Translations under genes and position numbers: made by a program
The notes under the pieces: generated by a model
Seen by the model: only the letters and a program-made list of their open reading frames with translations
The model's database searches: none
What the model was told of the DNA's origin: nothing
From: Pseudooceanicola nanhaiensis
GTDB taxonomy: Bacteria; Pseudomonadota; Alphaproteobacteria; Rhodobacterales; Rhodobacteraceae
Length of the DNA stretch: 64,000 nucleotides
Assembly: GCF_020171315.1 (NCBI RefSeq)
Contig: NZ_JAIUZP010000007.1
Location: 124,001-188,000 of the forward strand
Direction: 5' to 3'
Part shown: piece after piece, positions 8,712 to 16,688 of the stretch
How positions within the stretch are numbered: the first letter of the stretch is position 1
How the letters are laid out: each line of letters begins with the position of its first letter

Positions 8712-9643
8712 GCGGTCTTCTCACGGAAACCTTCCTTGCCGCGCTGCTGTCCGGCGCGGTGGTGGCGGCGGTGCCGCTGATCCTCGCCGGGCTTGGCGAG
8801 CAGATGTCGGAGCGCGCGGGCGTGCTGAACATCGGGCTCGAGGGGATGATCCTCGGCGGGGCCTATGCGGGCTTTGCCGCCGCCGTGGGCGGCTGGGGCA
8901 TCTGGGGCGGCTTTGCCGCGGGCATCCTCGCGGGCATGGCGCTTGCTATGATCATGGTCGTCTTCTGCGTCCGTCTCGGCATCAACCAGATCATCGTGGG
9001 CATCGCGATCACGCTGGGGGTGACGGGGGTGACGGCGCTTCTGCACAACGTCTACTTCGCCCGGACCTACCCGCGCCTGCCCGCGCCCGAGAAATGGGCC
9101 ATCCCCGGGCTGTCGCAGATCCCGCTCATCGGGCCGGGGCTCTTCGATCATCACCTGATGACCTACGCGGCCCTGCTGGCGCCCTTCGTGCTGATGTGGC
9201 TCTACAAGGGGTCCTTCCTCGGCCTCAACCTTTCGGCCGCGGGCGAAAAGCCCGAGGCGCTGGATGCGGCGGGCATCGACGTGACCCGCACCCGGACCAC
9301 CGGTGCGCTCTTCGCGGGCGCCATGGCGGGCCTCGGCGGCGCCTACCTGTCCGAGATCGGCTCGGGCATCTTCGTGCCGGCCATGAGCCACGGCTCCGGC
9401 TTCATCGCCATCGTGCTGGCCATGCTCGCGCGGCATCGGCCCGTCTGGGTCATGGGCGGCGCTCTGCTCTTCGGCTTGTGCCTCTCTGCCGCCACCGCGC
9501 TGCAGGTCGGCGGGGTCGAGATACCCACCGATTTCATCCAGATGCTGCCCTTCGCCATGGTCATGGCCGTGCTGATCGCCTTCGGGCGCAAGGCGCGGCT
9601 GCCCGCGGCCCTGGGCACCCCCTATCGCCGGGGTCAGCGGTAA
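8708..9643 (+). CDS. ABC transporter permease (BMP-type importer), subunit 2
   Basis: A 311-residue permease forming the second half of the channel. It opens with GLGEQMSERAGVLNIGLEGMIL, the usual second-permease signature, and has GINQIIVGIAITLG and NLSAAGEKPEALDAAGIDV, the equivalent ATPase-coupling loop. The ATG at 8708 sits in the stop of subunit 1 (ATGA); an in-frame ATG at 8678 would extend further into that gene and is less likely. The operon continues after an 85-base gap into an HpaB-type monooxygenase, linking uptake with oxidation. Confidence 0.9.
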   Translation: MSGLLTETFLAALLSGAVVAAVPLILAGLGEQMSERAGVLNIGLEGMILGGAYAGFAAAVGGWGIWGGFAAGILAGMALAMIMVVFCVRLGINQIIVGIAITLGVTGVTALLHNVYFARTYPRLPAPEKWAIPGLSQIPLIGPGLFDHHLMTYAALLAPFVLMWLYKGSFLGLNLSAAGEKPEALDAAGIDVTRTRTTGALFAGAMAGLGGAYLSEIGSGIFVPAMSHGSGFIAIVLAMLARHRPVWVMGGALLFGLCLSAATALQVGGVEIPTDFIQMLPFAMVMAVLIAFGRKARLPAALGTPYRRGQR

Positions 9644-9665
9644 GCCGCCCCGCAAGGTCCAACGA

Positions 9666-9718
9666 GGCCCAAACAGCCAGTCAGGCCCAAGAGCCAACAA
9701 GGCCCCAAAAGCCAACAA
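9666..9718 (+). repeat. Three imperfect 17-18 bp tandem units before the monooxygenase gene
   Basis: Three units, each beginning GGCCC and containing AGCCA, lie in tandem at 9666-9683, 9684-9700 and 9701-9718. The last two are nearly identical (both end AGCCAACAA). The array ends ten bases before the ATG of the monooxygenase and runs into its GGAG ribosome site. It may be a replication-slippage product. It could alter spacing or translation, but no function is shown. Confidence 0.6.
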
Positions 9719-9728
9719 GGAGTGTGTT

Positions 9729-11204
9729 ATGAACAAGATGACCCAGACAGAGCCGGTAAAGAAGCTCCGCACCGGCGCCGAATACAAGGAATCCCTGAAG
9801 GATGGCCGCAAGGTCTGGTACGAGGGCGAGCTGCTCGACAGCGTCTTCGACGCGCCGCACCTCGCCAAGGGGATCGACCTGCTGGCCGAGATGTTCGATG
9901 ACCAGTTCGACCCCGAGTATGCCGAGGCGACCACCTATTTCGAACCCAAGGTCGGCGCCGTGGTCACCCGCTCGTGGCAGGCGCCCATGTCGATGGAAGA
10001 GCTGGCCGACCGCCGCAAGATGATCGAGTACACGGCCAAGAAGACCGCGGGCACCTATGGCCGTCCGCCGGATCTGGGCCCCTCGATCGCCATGGGCCTC
10101 TGGGCCTACCTGCCGACGTTCAAGAAGAAATCCTCGACCTTCGACGGGCTCAAGCCCGACTTCGCCGAGAACATCGAACGCTACATGGAATACGGGCGGC
10201 TCAACGGCATCACCTGTGCCGAAAGCCTCACCGGGCCCCAGAACGACCGCTCGCAGCCCATGGCGCAGGCCGCGTCGCTGCTGCGGGTCACCAAGGTCGA
10301 GAAGGGCGGCGTGCGCGTCTCGGGCGCGAAATCCGTGGGCTCCATCGCGGCGCAGACCAACGAGATCTTCTTCACCAACCTCGCCTATGGCGGCACCCCG
10401 CCCGAGGCCTGCATCTGGGGCTCCATCCCGATTGCCACCGAGGGGCTCAAGCTCGTCTCGCGTGAGTGCCTGTCCAACCCCGAGGCCGATCCCTTCGACC
10501 ACCCGCTGAACCACAAGGGCGAAGAGGCCGACCAGCTGGTGATCTTCGACAACGTCTTCGTGCCCGAGGACCGGATCTTCAACCTCGGTGACGAGGAACT
10601 GGTGGGCTACTACGGCAAGACCTGCAACTGGGCGCACTGGCACATCCTGACCCGCCTGATGGTCAAGGCAGAGCTCTTCGTCGGGACCGCGCAGGTGGTG
10701 CTCGACATCCTTGGCACCGGGCATATCCAGCCGGTGCAGGCGCTGGTCGCGGATATCATCCAGTACGCCCAGACCCTGCGCGCCTTCGTGCTGGCGGCCG
10801 AAAGTCAGGCCAAGCCGACCGAGAACGGCGTCTTCGCCCCCGACATCCCGCTGCTGACGGCAGGGCGGATGTACTCGATCCAGCATTACCCGAACATCAT
10901 CCACACCCTGCAGGAGCTTTGCGGTCAGGGCCTCGTGATGCGCTTCGGCAAGAAGGCCTTCGAAAACCCCGAGATCGGGCATCACCTCGAAGAGCTGCTG
11001 CCCGGTCACGGGGTCAGCGGGATGGAGAAGGAGCGGGTGATGAACTTCATCTGGGACCTGACCACCTCCTCCCACGCGGGCCGCGTCGCGCTCTTCGAGA
11101 ATGTGAACGCCACCCCTGCGCCGCTGCTGCGGATGCGTCTCTTCGGGGAATACGACCGGAGCGAGCACGTGAAGACCGCCCGCAAGCTGATCGGGATGGA
11201 CTGA
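9729..11204 (+). CDS. HpaB-family FADH2-dependent monooxygenase (copy 1)
   Basis: A 491-residue flavoprotein of the 4-hydroxyphenylacetate 3-hydroxylase large-component family (group D, acyl-CoA-dehydrogenase-like fold). These enzymes use reduced FAD supplied by a separate reductase to hydroxylate aromatic or N-heterocyclic rings. Family segments include RLNGITCAESLTGPQNDRS near 155-175, SGAKSVGSIAAQTNEIFF near 198-216 and the C-terminal helical domain ending WDLTTSSHAGRVALFENVN. It is a clear paralogue of the protein at 18753-20240, with long near-identical stretches. A matching reductase gene is at 21326. It is co-directional with the importer, suggesting it acts on the imported substrate. 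Not necessarily a phenol hydroxylase: pyrrole and pyridine hydroxylases occur in this family. Confidence 0.88.
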   Translation: MNKMTQTEPVKKLRTGAEYKESLKDGRKVWYEGELLDSVFDAPHLAKGIDLLAEMFDDQFDPEYAEATTYFEPKVGAVVTRSWQAPMSMEELADRRKMIEYTAKKTAGTYGRPPDLGPSIAMGLWAYLPTFKKKSSTFDGLKPDFAENIERYMEYGRLNGITCAESLTGPQNDRSQPMAQAASLLRVTKVEKGGVRVSGAKSVGSIAAQTNEIFFTNLAYGGTPPEACIWGSIPIATEGLKLVSRECLSNPEADPFDHPLNHKGEEADQLVIFDNVFVPEDRIFNLGDEELVGYYGKTCNWAHWHILTRLMVKAELFVGTAQVVLDILGTGHIQPVQALVADIIQYAQTLRAFVLAAESQAKPTENGVFAPDIPLLTAGRMYSIQHYPNIIHTLQELCGQGLVMRFGKKAFENPEIGHHLEELLPGHGVSGMEKERVMNFIWDLTTSSHAGRVALFENVNATPAPLLRMRLFGEYDRSEHVKTARKLIGMD

Positions 11205-11602
11205 TGGACAAGGCTGCGACGGTGGATGCCTTCTATGCCGCCTACAACAGCCACGATGCCGGGGCCGCCGCTGCGCTTTATGCCAGCGGCGGTCGCCACG
11301 TCGAGGCCGCCAGCGGCAAGGCCCGCGAGGGCCGCGATGCGCTGGAGGCGGGGCTGGTGGGCTTCTTCGGAATGCTGGACGGGCTGCGCTTTGACGAGGT
11401 GAAGCGTATCCATTCGGGAAACAATGTTCTGGTGGATTACGTGATGCGCGGCACCATGACCCGCGACCTCGGCCCGATGAAGGCCAAGGGGCAGGAGATC
11501 GCCTTGCCCGGCGTCCATGTCTTTACCTTCGAGGGGGACGAGATCGCCTCGACCACCGATTACTGGGACCCGTCCGAGTTCGGCCGGCAGGTGGCGGCAT
11601 GA
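11204..11602 (+). CDS. SnoaL/NTF2-like protein
   Basis: A 132-residue protein of the NTF2-like cone-fold type. The start DAFYAAYNSHDAGAAAALYA and the ending VHVFTFEGDEIASTTDYWDP are typical of SnoaL-like polyketide cyclase, isomerase or lyase domains. Start ATG shares one base with the stop of the monooxygenase (TGATG), so translation is coupled. Such small cone-fold proteins often isomerise, hydrolyse or bind an unstable intermediate. Here it may handle the hydroxylated product, but no catalytic residue can be assigned from sequence alone. Confidence 0.8.
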   Translation: MDKAATVDAFYAAYNSHDAGAAAALYASGGRHVEAASGKAREGRDALEAGLVGFFGMLDGLRFDEVKRIHSGNNVLVDYVMRGTMTRDLGPMKAKGQEIALPGVHVFTFEGDEIASTTDYWDPSEFGRQVAA

Positions 11603-11994
11603 AGCGGCTGGCGTTCTGCCTCGCGCTTGTGGCGGCTCCCGCGGTGGCGGCGGAGGGCAAGGCGGGCGGCTATCGCCCCGCGCCGCTCTCGATCACCAAC
11701 GGGACGGATGCGCCCATGGCCTGCCGGGCCGTGCTGGCGCATTGGTACCTCAATGAATACGGGCCCGCGGCGCCCGGCGCGGCAGTAAACATCCCGTTGC
11801 GCTACGATTCCGCCAGCGGAACGGTTTCGATCCTCAACAGCGTGGGGGATGAGATGGCGGTGGAGCGGTTGGTCTGCGGCGCGGCCGGCGCTGTCTGGGA
11901 CAGTGCCGGGGACGTGGCCTACAAGGCGCTTGCCGGTGCTGGGTCCGAAACGCTGTCCTGCGAGAAAAAGGCGGGCGGGTTCAGCTGCCGCTGA
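11599..11994 (+). CDS. Small secreted protein of unknown function
   Basis: A 131-residue protein with a clear Sec signal peptide (MKRLAFCLALVAAPAVAAEG, cleavage near residue 18). The mature part contains ITNGTDAPMACRAVLAHWY and four cysteines, at about 42, 93, 120 and 130, spaced so that two disulphides are possible in the periplasm. I do not recognise the family. It overlaps the SnoaL-like gene by four bases, so it belongs to the importer/monooxygenase operon. Its export is unexpected beside cytoplasmic enzymes; it may assist substrate capture or be a periplasmic accessory to the importer. Confidence 0.75.
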   Translation: MKRLAFCLALVAAPAVAAEGKAGGYRPAPLSITNGTDAPMACRAVLAHWYLNEYGPAAPGAAVNIPLRYDSASGTVSILNSVGDEMAVERLVCGAAGAVWDSAGDVAYKALAGAGSETLSCEKKAGGFSCR

Positions 11995-12003
11995 GCTCCG
12001 CCC

Positions 12004-12789
12004 TCAAGTCCAGGAAAGGAACCGGGTGTCACGTGGCAGGGCCGCGCGGACCTGCCGTGCGTGGTCGAGGGTGATCTCGCCCTCGGACAGCAGGTGGCCT
12101 TCGGCATCCAGCGCCCGGGCGTGGTAGGCACCGGCCGGGGGCAACATCTGCTCGTCCTCGAAGCGGAAACAATCCAGTCCCCAGGGCCGCACCGGCGTCA
12201 GCCACGGCCCGCCCAGAAGGTGGACCGCGCCCGCGATGTCGCCCCGCGCCACCAAGGCCCGGATGAAGCTGGAGGAGATGCGCCGTCCGGCGTCCTGAAC
12301 CTCGGCCACGGCGCGCAGGCCGAAGCCGTTCTCGCGCCCCATCCGGTCGAGCAGCGCCGCATCCCCGGACCGACGGCGGCCGAAGCGGAAATCATCCCCG
12401 CAGATCACCGCCGAGACCCCCAGCCGGGCCACCAGCAGGTCGTGCACGAAATCCGCAGGCTCCTGCCCGGCAAAGGCGGCATCGAAGCGCGGCGCAAAGA
12501 CATAGTCGAACCCGGCCTCGGCAAAGAGCCTGCGGCGTGCGGCGGCGCAGGACAGGCGCATCGGCGGCAGCTCGGGATCGAAAAAGGCGCGGGGGTGCGG
12601 ATCGGCGCACATGATCGCCAGCGGCGCACCCCCGGCCAGGTCGCGCCCTTCCTGCAAGAGGGCGCGGTGACCGCGGTGCATGCCGTCGAAATTGCCGAGC
12701 AGCAGCACCGCGCCCCGCAGGTGGGCGGGAACGGGAGTGGCCCCGTCCACCTGCGGCAGGTCAGAGACCTTCAAGCCAGTCGAAGACAT
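12004..12789 (-). CDS. FAD synthetase (RibF N-domain) without a normal riboflavin kinase domain
   Basis: About 261 residues, homologous to the FMN adenylyltransferase half of bifunctional RibF. It shows the nucleotidyltransferase signature GNFDGMHRGH at about 32-41 (HxGH), CADPHPRAFF, VICGDDFRFGRRRSGD and the SSSFIRALVARGDI segment. The flavokinase half is reduced to about 70 residues, and the usual GFPTAN motif is missing, so only FMN to FAD conversion is expected. The start is uncertain: ATG 12789 is used, 12807 is an alternative, and both overlap the end of the isochorismatase-family gene. As last gene of the operon led by the second flavin monooxygenase, it probably boosts FAD supply for that enzyme; the household RibF should be elsewhere. 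Confidence 0.8.
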   Translation of the reverse strand: MSSTGLKVSDLPQVDGATPVPAHLRGAVLLLGNFDGMHRGHRALLQEGRDLAGGAPLAIMCADPHPRAFFDPELPPMRLSCAAARRRLFAEAGFDYVFAPRFDAAFAGQEPADFVHDLLVARLGVSAVICGDDFRFGRRRSGDAALLDRMGRENGFGLRAVAEVQDAGRRISSSFIRALVARGDIAGAVHLLGGPWLTPVRPWGLDCFRFEDEQMLPPAGAYHARALDAEGHLLSEGEITLDHARQVRAALPRDTRFLSWT

Positions 12790-13420
12790 CGGAGACGGGC
12801 AGGACATCGGCGTACTTCTTGTGCATGTCGTAGAGGTTGGCGAAATGCGGGCTCTCGTGCAGGTCGGCCACGCATTCCTCGGGCACGATGGTGAAGTAGG
12901 AGCGCGACAGCGCATCCACCACCGTGGCGCGGACACAGCCGCTGGTGGAGCCGCCGGTGACGATGACGGTGTCGATCTTGTGGAAGGTCGCCAGCGATTG
13001 CAGGTGGGTCTCGAAGAAGGCCGAGGGCATCTTCTTGTTCAGCACGATATCGTCCTTGCCGATCACCAGGCGCGGGTCCAGCGCCGCGCGCTCGGAGCCG
13101 ATCTTGATCATCTTCAGGTCGTCCGGCGCGTCGCCACGGGTGCCGAAGACGCCGCAGTCATCGCCCATGTCGTTGAAGGCGACATAGGTCCAGACCACGG
13201 GCAGCCCCAGCTTGCGGTGCAGTTCGGCGAGGCGGTTCACGTAGTCCGCCTGCTTCGGATCGGTCTCGTAGGCGGTGACATAGGTGTCCGGCTGGGTATA
13301 GGCGCATTGCAGGTCCACGTTGACCAGCATCGGGCGCGTGCCGAAGCCATAGGGCTTGCGGGCCGGGTTTGCGCGCAGCTCTTCGAACATCTGGCGCGCG
13401 GTCTTGGGAGAGAGTTCCAT
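12761..13420 (-). CDS. Isochorismatase-family amidohydrolase
   Basis: A 219-residue cysteine hydrolase of the isochorismatase-like family, which includes N-carbamoylsarcosine amidase, nicotinamidase and maleamate amidohydrolase (NicF). The catalytic triad is visible: Asp36 (VNVDLQ), Lys130 (LNKKMPSAFF) and Cys162 in GGSTSGCVRATVVDA. The TSGCVR context is that of amide- or carbamoyl-hydrolysing members. In an operon with a NicX-like ring-opening dioxygenase, a maleamate-type deamidation is the obvious proposal, but the exact substrate is inferred only from context. Confidence 0.88.
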   Translation of the reverse strand: MELSPKTARQMFEELRANPARKPYGFGTRPMLVNVDLQCAYTQPDTYVTAYETDPKQADYVNRLAELHRKLGLPVVWTYVAFNDMGDDCGVFGTRGDAPDDLKMIKIGSERAALDPRLVIGKDDIVLNKKMPSAFFETHLQSLATFHKIDTVIVTGGSTSGCVRATVVDALSRSYFTIVPEECVADLHESPHFANLYDMHKKYADVLPVSDVFDWLEGL

Positions 13421-13448
13421 GGCGATCTTTCACGGAGAGAGGGATGGA

Positions 13449-13469
13449 CCGGCCCCGCGCGGGGGCCGG
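13449..13469 (-). terminator. Intra-operon GC-rich hairpin
   Basis: CCGGCCCC at 13449-13456 pairs with GGGGCCGG at 13462-13469 around a five-base loop. It lies between the binding-protein stop (13486) and the downstream amidohydrolase start. No U-run follows, so it is more likely an mRNA-stability or partial-attenuation element than a full terminator. Confidence 0.4.
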
Positions 13470-13485
13470 CCGGTGGGTGTGAGGC

Positions 13486-14568
13486 TTACGACGACATCCA
13501 GTCGAGCCAGCGGGTGCGCACCTCTTCGGCGTTCGCGCCCCACCATGTCTCGTCGATGTTCATGTTCTTCTCGGCGTTGGCGGGATAGCCTGGCAGCGTC
13601 TTGGCGTGCTCTTCCGGGATCGCGTCGTAGATCGAGGTATTGGCCATCGTGTAGGGCATCTGCGATGCGTATTCGCGCATCCCTTCCGCCTGCATCATCC
13701 AGGCGATCAGCTTCATGGCGTCTTCCTTGCCGGGCGCGTTCTTGGGAACGGTCCAGTAGGATTGCTCGACGATGGCCTGGTTGAAGTTGAAGTCGAAGTA
13801 GCCTTCCTTGCGGCCGGTCACCAGACGGCTGAGCGAGGCACCGCAGAGGTCCACTTCGCCCGATTCCATCAGCACGCCCCACTGCGAGGTGCGCTCGACC
13901 CAGAGGTCCACCTTGTCCTTGATCGCGTCGCAGGCCTCGAAGGCCTCGTCGATGCTGATCGGGTAGATCTCGTCCTTGGGCACACCGGCGGCCATCAGGG
14001 CGATCTCGAAGGTGGGGCGGGGCTGGGCATAGAGCCCGAGACGGCCCTTGAACTTCGACTCGTCGAACAGCTCCTGCCAGCTCTGCGGGCCTTCCTCGCC
14101 GATGGTCTTGGGGTTCCAGCCGATGCAGGTGGAGAAGGCGACCGAGCCGATGCCGTATTCCTTCATCACCTTGGGGTCGATCTGCTCCTTGGGCACGACC
14201 GAGAAGATCAGGTCATAGTCGATCGGCTCCAGCAGGTCCTTCTCGATCGCGACGAGCATCTGGGTGCCCTCGGTGTCGATCAGGTCCCACTCCACGTTGT
14301 TCACCTTGTCCATCACTTCGAGCTTGGACATGTCCGGGATCGCGGTGGCGGAGGTGGTGATGCCGGTGGCGTCGGTGAACTTGGAGAACCAGATCTGGTC
14401 CATGACGTCTGTGTAATGGCCGCCCCAGGTGCAGACGACCACATGGCCGTCGCCCTTGAGGATCTCGGCCACGTCCTGCGCGCGCAGTCCGGTCCCGACG
14501 AGAGAGCCGGCACCCGTGGCAGCAAGGCCGGCCAGCAGTTCGCGGCGTGACATTCCCTTGAATTTCAT
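13486..14568 (-). CDS. PotD-like ABC transporter substrate-binding protein, Tat-exported
   Basis: A 360-residue periplasmic binding protein of the spermidine/putrescine (PotD/PotF) type. The N-terminus MSRRELLAGLAATGAGSL after MKFKG has the twin-arginine motif followed by a weak hydrophobic stretch, so Tat export is likely. The mature part starts about AQDVAEIL, with VVCTWGGHYTDVMDQIWFSKF typical of the family. The ATG at 14568 is chosen over a longer frame because an AGGGATAGGA ribosome site precedes it. Partners are the permease and permease-ATPase fusion just upstream. Despite family naming the ligand need not be a polyamine; this transporter sits in an operon of ring-degradation genes. 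Confidence 0.88.
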   Translation of the reverse strand: MKFKGMSRRELLAGLAATGAGSLVGTGLRAQDVAEILKGDGHVVVCTWGGHYTDVMDQIWFSKFTDATGITTSATAIPDMSKLEVMDKVNNVEWDLIDTEGTQMLVAIEKDLLEPIDYDLIFSVVPKEQIDPKVMKEYGIGSVAFSTCIGWNPKTIGEEGPQSWQELFDESKFKGRLGLYAQPRPTFEIALMAAGVPKDEIYPISIDEAFEACDAIKDKVDLWVERTSQWGVLMESGEVDLCGASLSRLVTGRKEGYFDFNFNQAIVEQSYWTVPKNAPGKEDAMKLIAWMMQAEGMREYASQMPYTMANTSIYDAIPEEHAKTLPGYPANAEKNMNIDETWWGANAEEVRTRWLDWMSS

Positions 14569-14674
14569 AGTCCTATCCCTGTTGTTTGAGGAGGAGGAAC
14601 GGCCGGACCCTTCTGGGAGGTCTCGCACCGGGGAGAACGGGCGCAGCCAAGGGACCGCGCCCGGCAGGACGGCC

Positions 14675-16687
14675 TCAGGCCGCCATCACGTGGCTCATCT
14701 GCGGGGCCCAGGAGATCGACATCTCGCGCCCGGGCGCGGGGGCCGTGCTCTGCCCGTCGATGGGTTGCGTTGCGATGACCGTGCCCATCGGGCTGTCGAG
14801 CTCGATCCGAAGGGTCGACCCGAGGAAGCGGGCATCTGTCACCCGGCCGGGCAGCGCCCAGTCCGGGGCCTGTGCATCGTCGAGGCGGATCACCTCGGGG
14901 CGGACGCAGAGAACGGAGGCGCCGGACTGCGCCGTGGGCAACGGCAGCCGCCCGCCGGTGGCGGCCAGCGTCGTACCCGTCCCGGTGCCGGCAAAGAGGT
15001 TCGATTCCCCGAAGAAGCCCGCGACGAAGGAGTTGGCCGGCGAGAGGTAGAGATCGCGCGGCGTGGCGACCTGCTGCAGCTTGCCGTCGTTCATCACCGC
15101 GACGCGGTCGGACATGTTCATCGCCTCTTCCTGATCGTGGGTCACGAAGACGACGGTCTGGCCGAGGCTGCGTTGCAGGCTGCGGATCTCGCCCTGCATG
15201 TCGACGCGCAGGTTCCGGTCCAGCGCCGCCAGCGGTTCGTCCATCAGCAGGGCGCGGGGATCGAAGGCGATGGCGCGGGCCAGGGCGACGCGCTGCTGCT
15301 GGCCGCCGGACAGCTGGGTGATCCGGCGCTCGGCGTAATCCTCCATGTGCACCCGGCTCAGTGCCCATTTGATGCGGCGGGCCTGTTCGTCCTTCGACAT
15401 GCCGCGGGCGCGCAGCGGGTAGGCCACGTTGCGGGCGACGTTCATATGCGGGAAGAGCGCGTAGCTCTGGAACACGACGCCGATATCGCGCTGATGCGGC
15501 GGCACGAGGGAGATGTCGCGCTTGCCCAGCAGGAGGTGCCCGGCATCGGCCTGCGTGAACCCCGCGATCAGCATCAAGAGCGTCGTCTTGCCGGACCCGG
15601 AGGGCCCGAGGATGGTCACGAATTCGCCCGGCTCGACCTTCAGGCTCACATCCTCCACGGCGGCCTTGCCGTCGTAGAACTTGGACATGCGGTGGAAGGT
15701 GATGCCAAAGCCGTGCTGGCTGTCGCGGCCGGTCGAAGTGTCGGACATGAAGGGGAGCCTTTCACGCGGGAGGGAAGGGGCCGCCGGGGCCGTCTGCGGG
15801 GAAGGGGAGCCTGCAAGGGCCCCGGCGGCCGTCGCGCCCGGCACCGCCGCGGCCGAGAGCGAACGGGCTCTGGGCGCGGCCACGAGGGCCCGGCGCGCCC
15901 GGACTTTCGACCACAGCGCCTGCGCCGCCACGAAGGCCAGCACGAGGAAGAGCTGCAGCGAGGAGATCGCGGTAATCGTCTTGTCGAGGCCGTTCTGGGT
16001 GATCTCCTCCCAGATCTTGCGCGGCAGGGTCTCGAACCGGGGCCCTGCAAGGAGCTGCGCCAGCACCACCTCGTCGAAGGAGAAGATGAAGGCGAAGACC
16101 GCCGAGGCGATGATCGCGGGCACGAGAAGCGGCAGCGTCACCAGCCCAAGCGTGCGCCAGACATTCGCGCCGAGCGAGGCAGAGGCCCGTTCCAGCGCCG
16201 GGTCGAGGCTGGCCAGCCGCGACATCACCGGCATGACCACGAAGGGCAGCACGACCATGGCATGGGCCACCGAGAGCGGTGCGATCTGGCCCAGCAGGCG
16301 CAGCTTGGCAAAGATCACGTAGTAGCCGACGCCGATCACCATGAGCGGCACGATCATGGGCGCGATGAAGAAGATCTTCAGCGCGTTGCCCAGTCGGCCC
16401 CGGATGCGCGAGATGCCGATCGCCGCCGCCACGCCGAGGACGGTGGCAAAGAGCGTCGTCACCAGCGCCACCTGGAAGGAGAGCGAGGCCGCCCGCATCC
16501 AGCGCCGGTCGCTCAGCAGGTTGCGATACCATTCCAGCGACCAGCTGTTGGGCGTGAGCGTCAGCGCCTTGCCCGAGCCGAAGGAGATCGGCACGAGGAT
16601 CAGGACCGGAAGGATCACCACGAAGAGCATGATCCAGCCATAGATTTTCAGGGCGCGGCGGCCGTTCGGTCCAAGCAGCAGGTCCAT
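14675..16687 (-). CDS. Fused ABC permease-ATPase (PotC-like plus PotA-like) of the polyamine-type importer
   Basis: One uninterrupted 670-residue frame encodes two transporter subunits. Residues 1-265 are a PotC-like permease with six hydrophobic segments and an EAA-loop region about 168-190 (LGANVWRTLGLVTLP). Residues about 266-313 are an Ala/Pro/Arg-rich linker. Residues 325-670 are a PotA-like ATPase: Walker A GPSGSGKTT 361-369, Q-loop VVFQSYALFPHM, signature LSGGQQQR 459-466, Walker B LLMDEP 480-485, His517, then a TOBE-like C-terminal domain. Normally these are separate genes. An internal ATG (codon 314, position 15748) preceded by GAAAGG could also start a free ATPase. The other permease gene ends one base upstream. 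Confidence 0.85.
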   Translation of the reverse strand: MDLLLGPNGRRALKIYGWIMLFVVILPVLILVPISFGSGKALTLTPNSWSLEWYRNLLSDRRWMRAASLSFQVALVTTLFATVLGVAAAIGISRIRGRLGNALKIFFIAPMIVPLMVIGVGYYVIFAKLRLLGQIAPLSVAHAMVVLPFVVMPVMSRLASLDPALERASASLGANVWRTLGLVTLPLLVPAIIASAVFAFIFSFDEVVLAQLLAGPRFETLPRKIWEEITQNGLDKTITAISSLQLFLVLAFVAAQALWSKVRARRALVAAPRARSLSAAAVPGATAAGALAGSPSPQTAPAAPSLPRERLPFMSDTSTGRDSQHGFGITFHRMSKFYDGKAAVEDVSLKVEPGEFVTILGPSGSGKTTLLMLIAGFTQADAGHLLLGKRDISLVPPHQRDIGVVFQSYALFPHMNVARNVAYPLRARGMSKDEQARRIKWALSRVHMEDYAERRITQLSGGQQQRVALARAIAFDPRALLMDEPLAALDRNLRVDMQGEIRSLQRSLGQTVVFVTHDQEEAMNMSDRVAVMNDGKLQQVATPRDLYLSPANSFVAGFFGESNLFAGTGTGTTLAATGGRLPLPTAQSGASVLCVRPEVIRLDDAQAPDWALPGRVTDARFLGSTLRIELDSPMGTVIATQPIDGQSTAPAPGREMSISWAPQMSHVMAA

Positions 16688-16688
16688 C

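Noticed and set aside
14675-15748. Free-standing PotA gene starting at 15748 instead of a fusion
   Set aside because: No stop separates it from the permease and the upstream ribosome site is only moderate; kept as a possible internal start and not as a separate gene.
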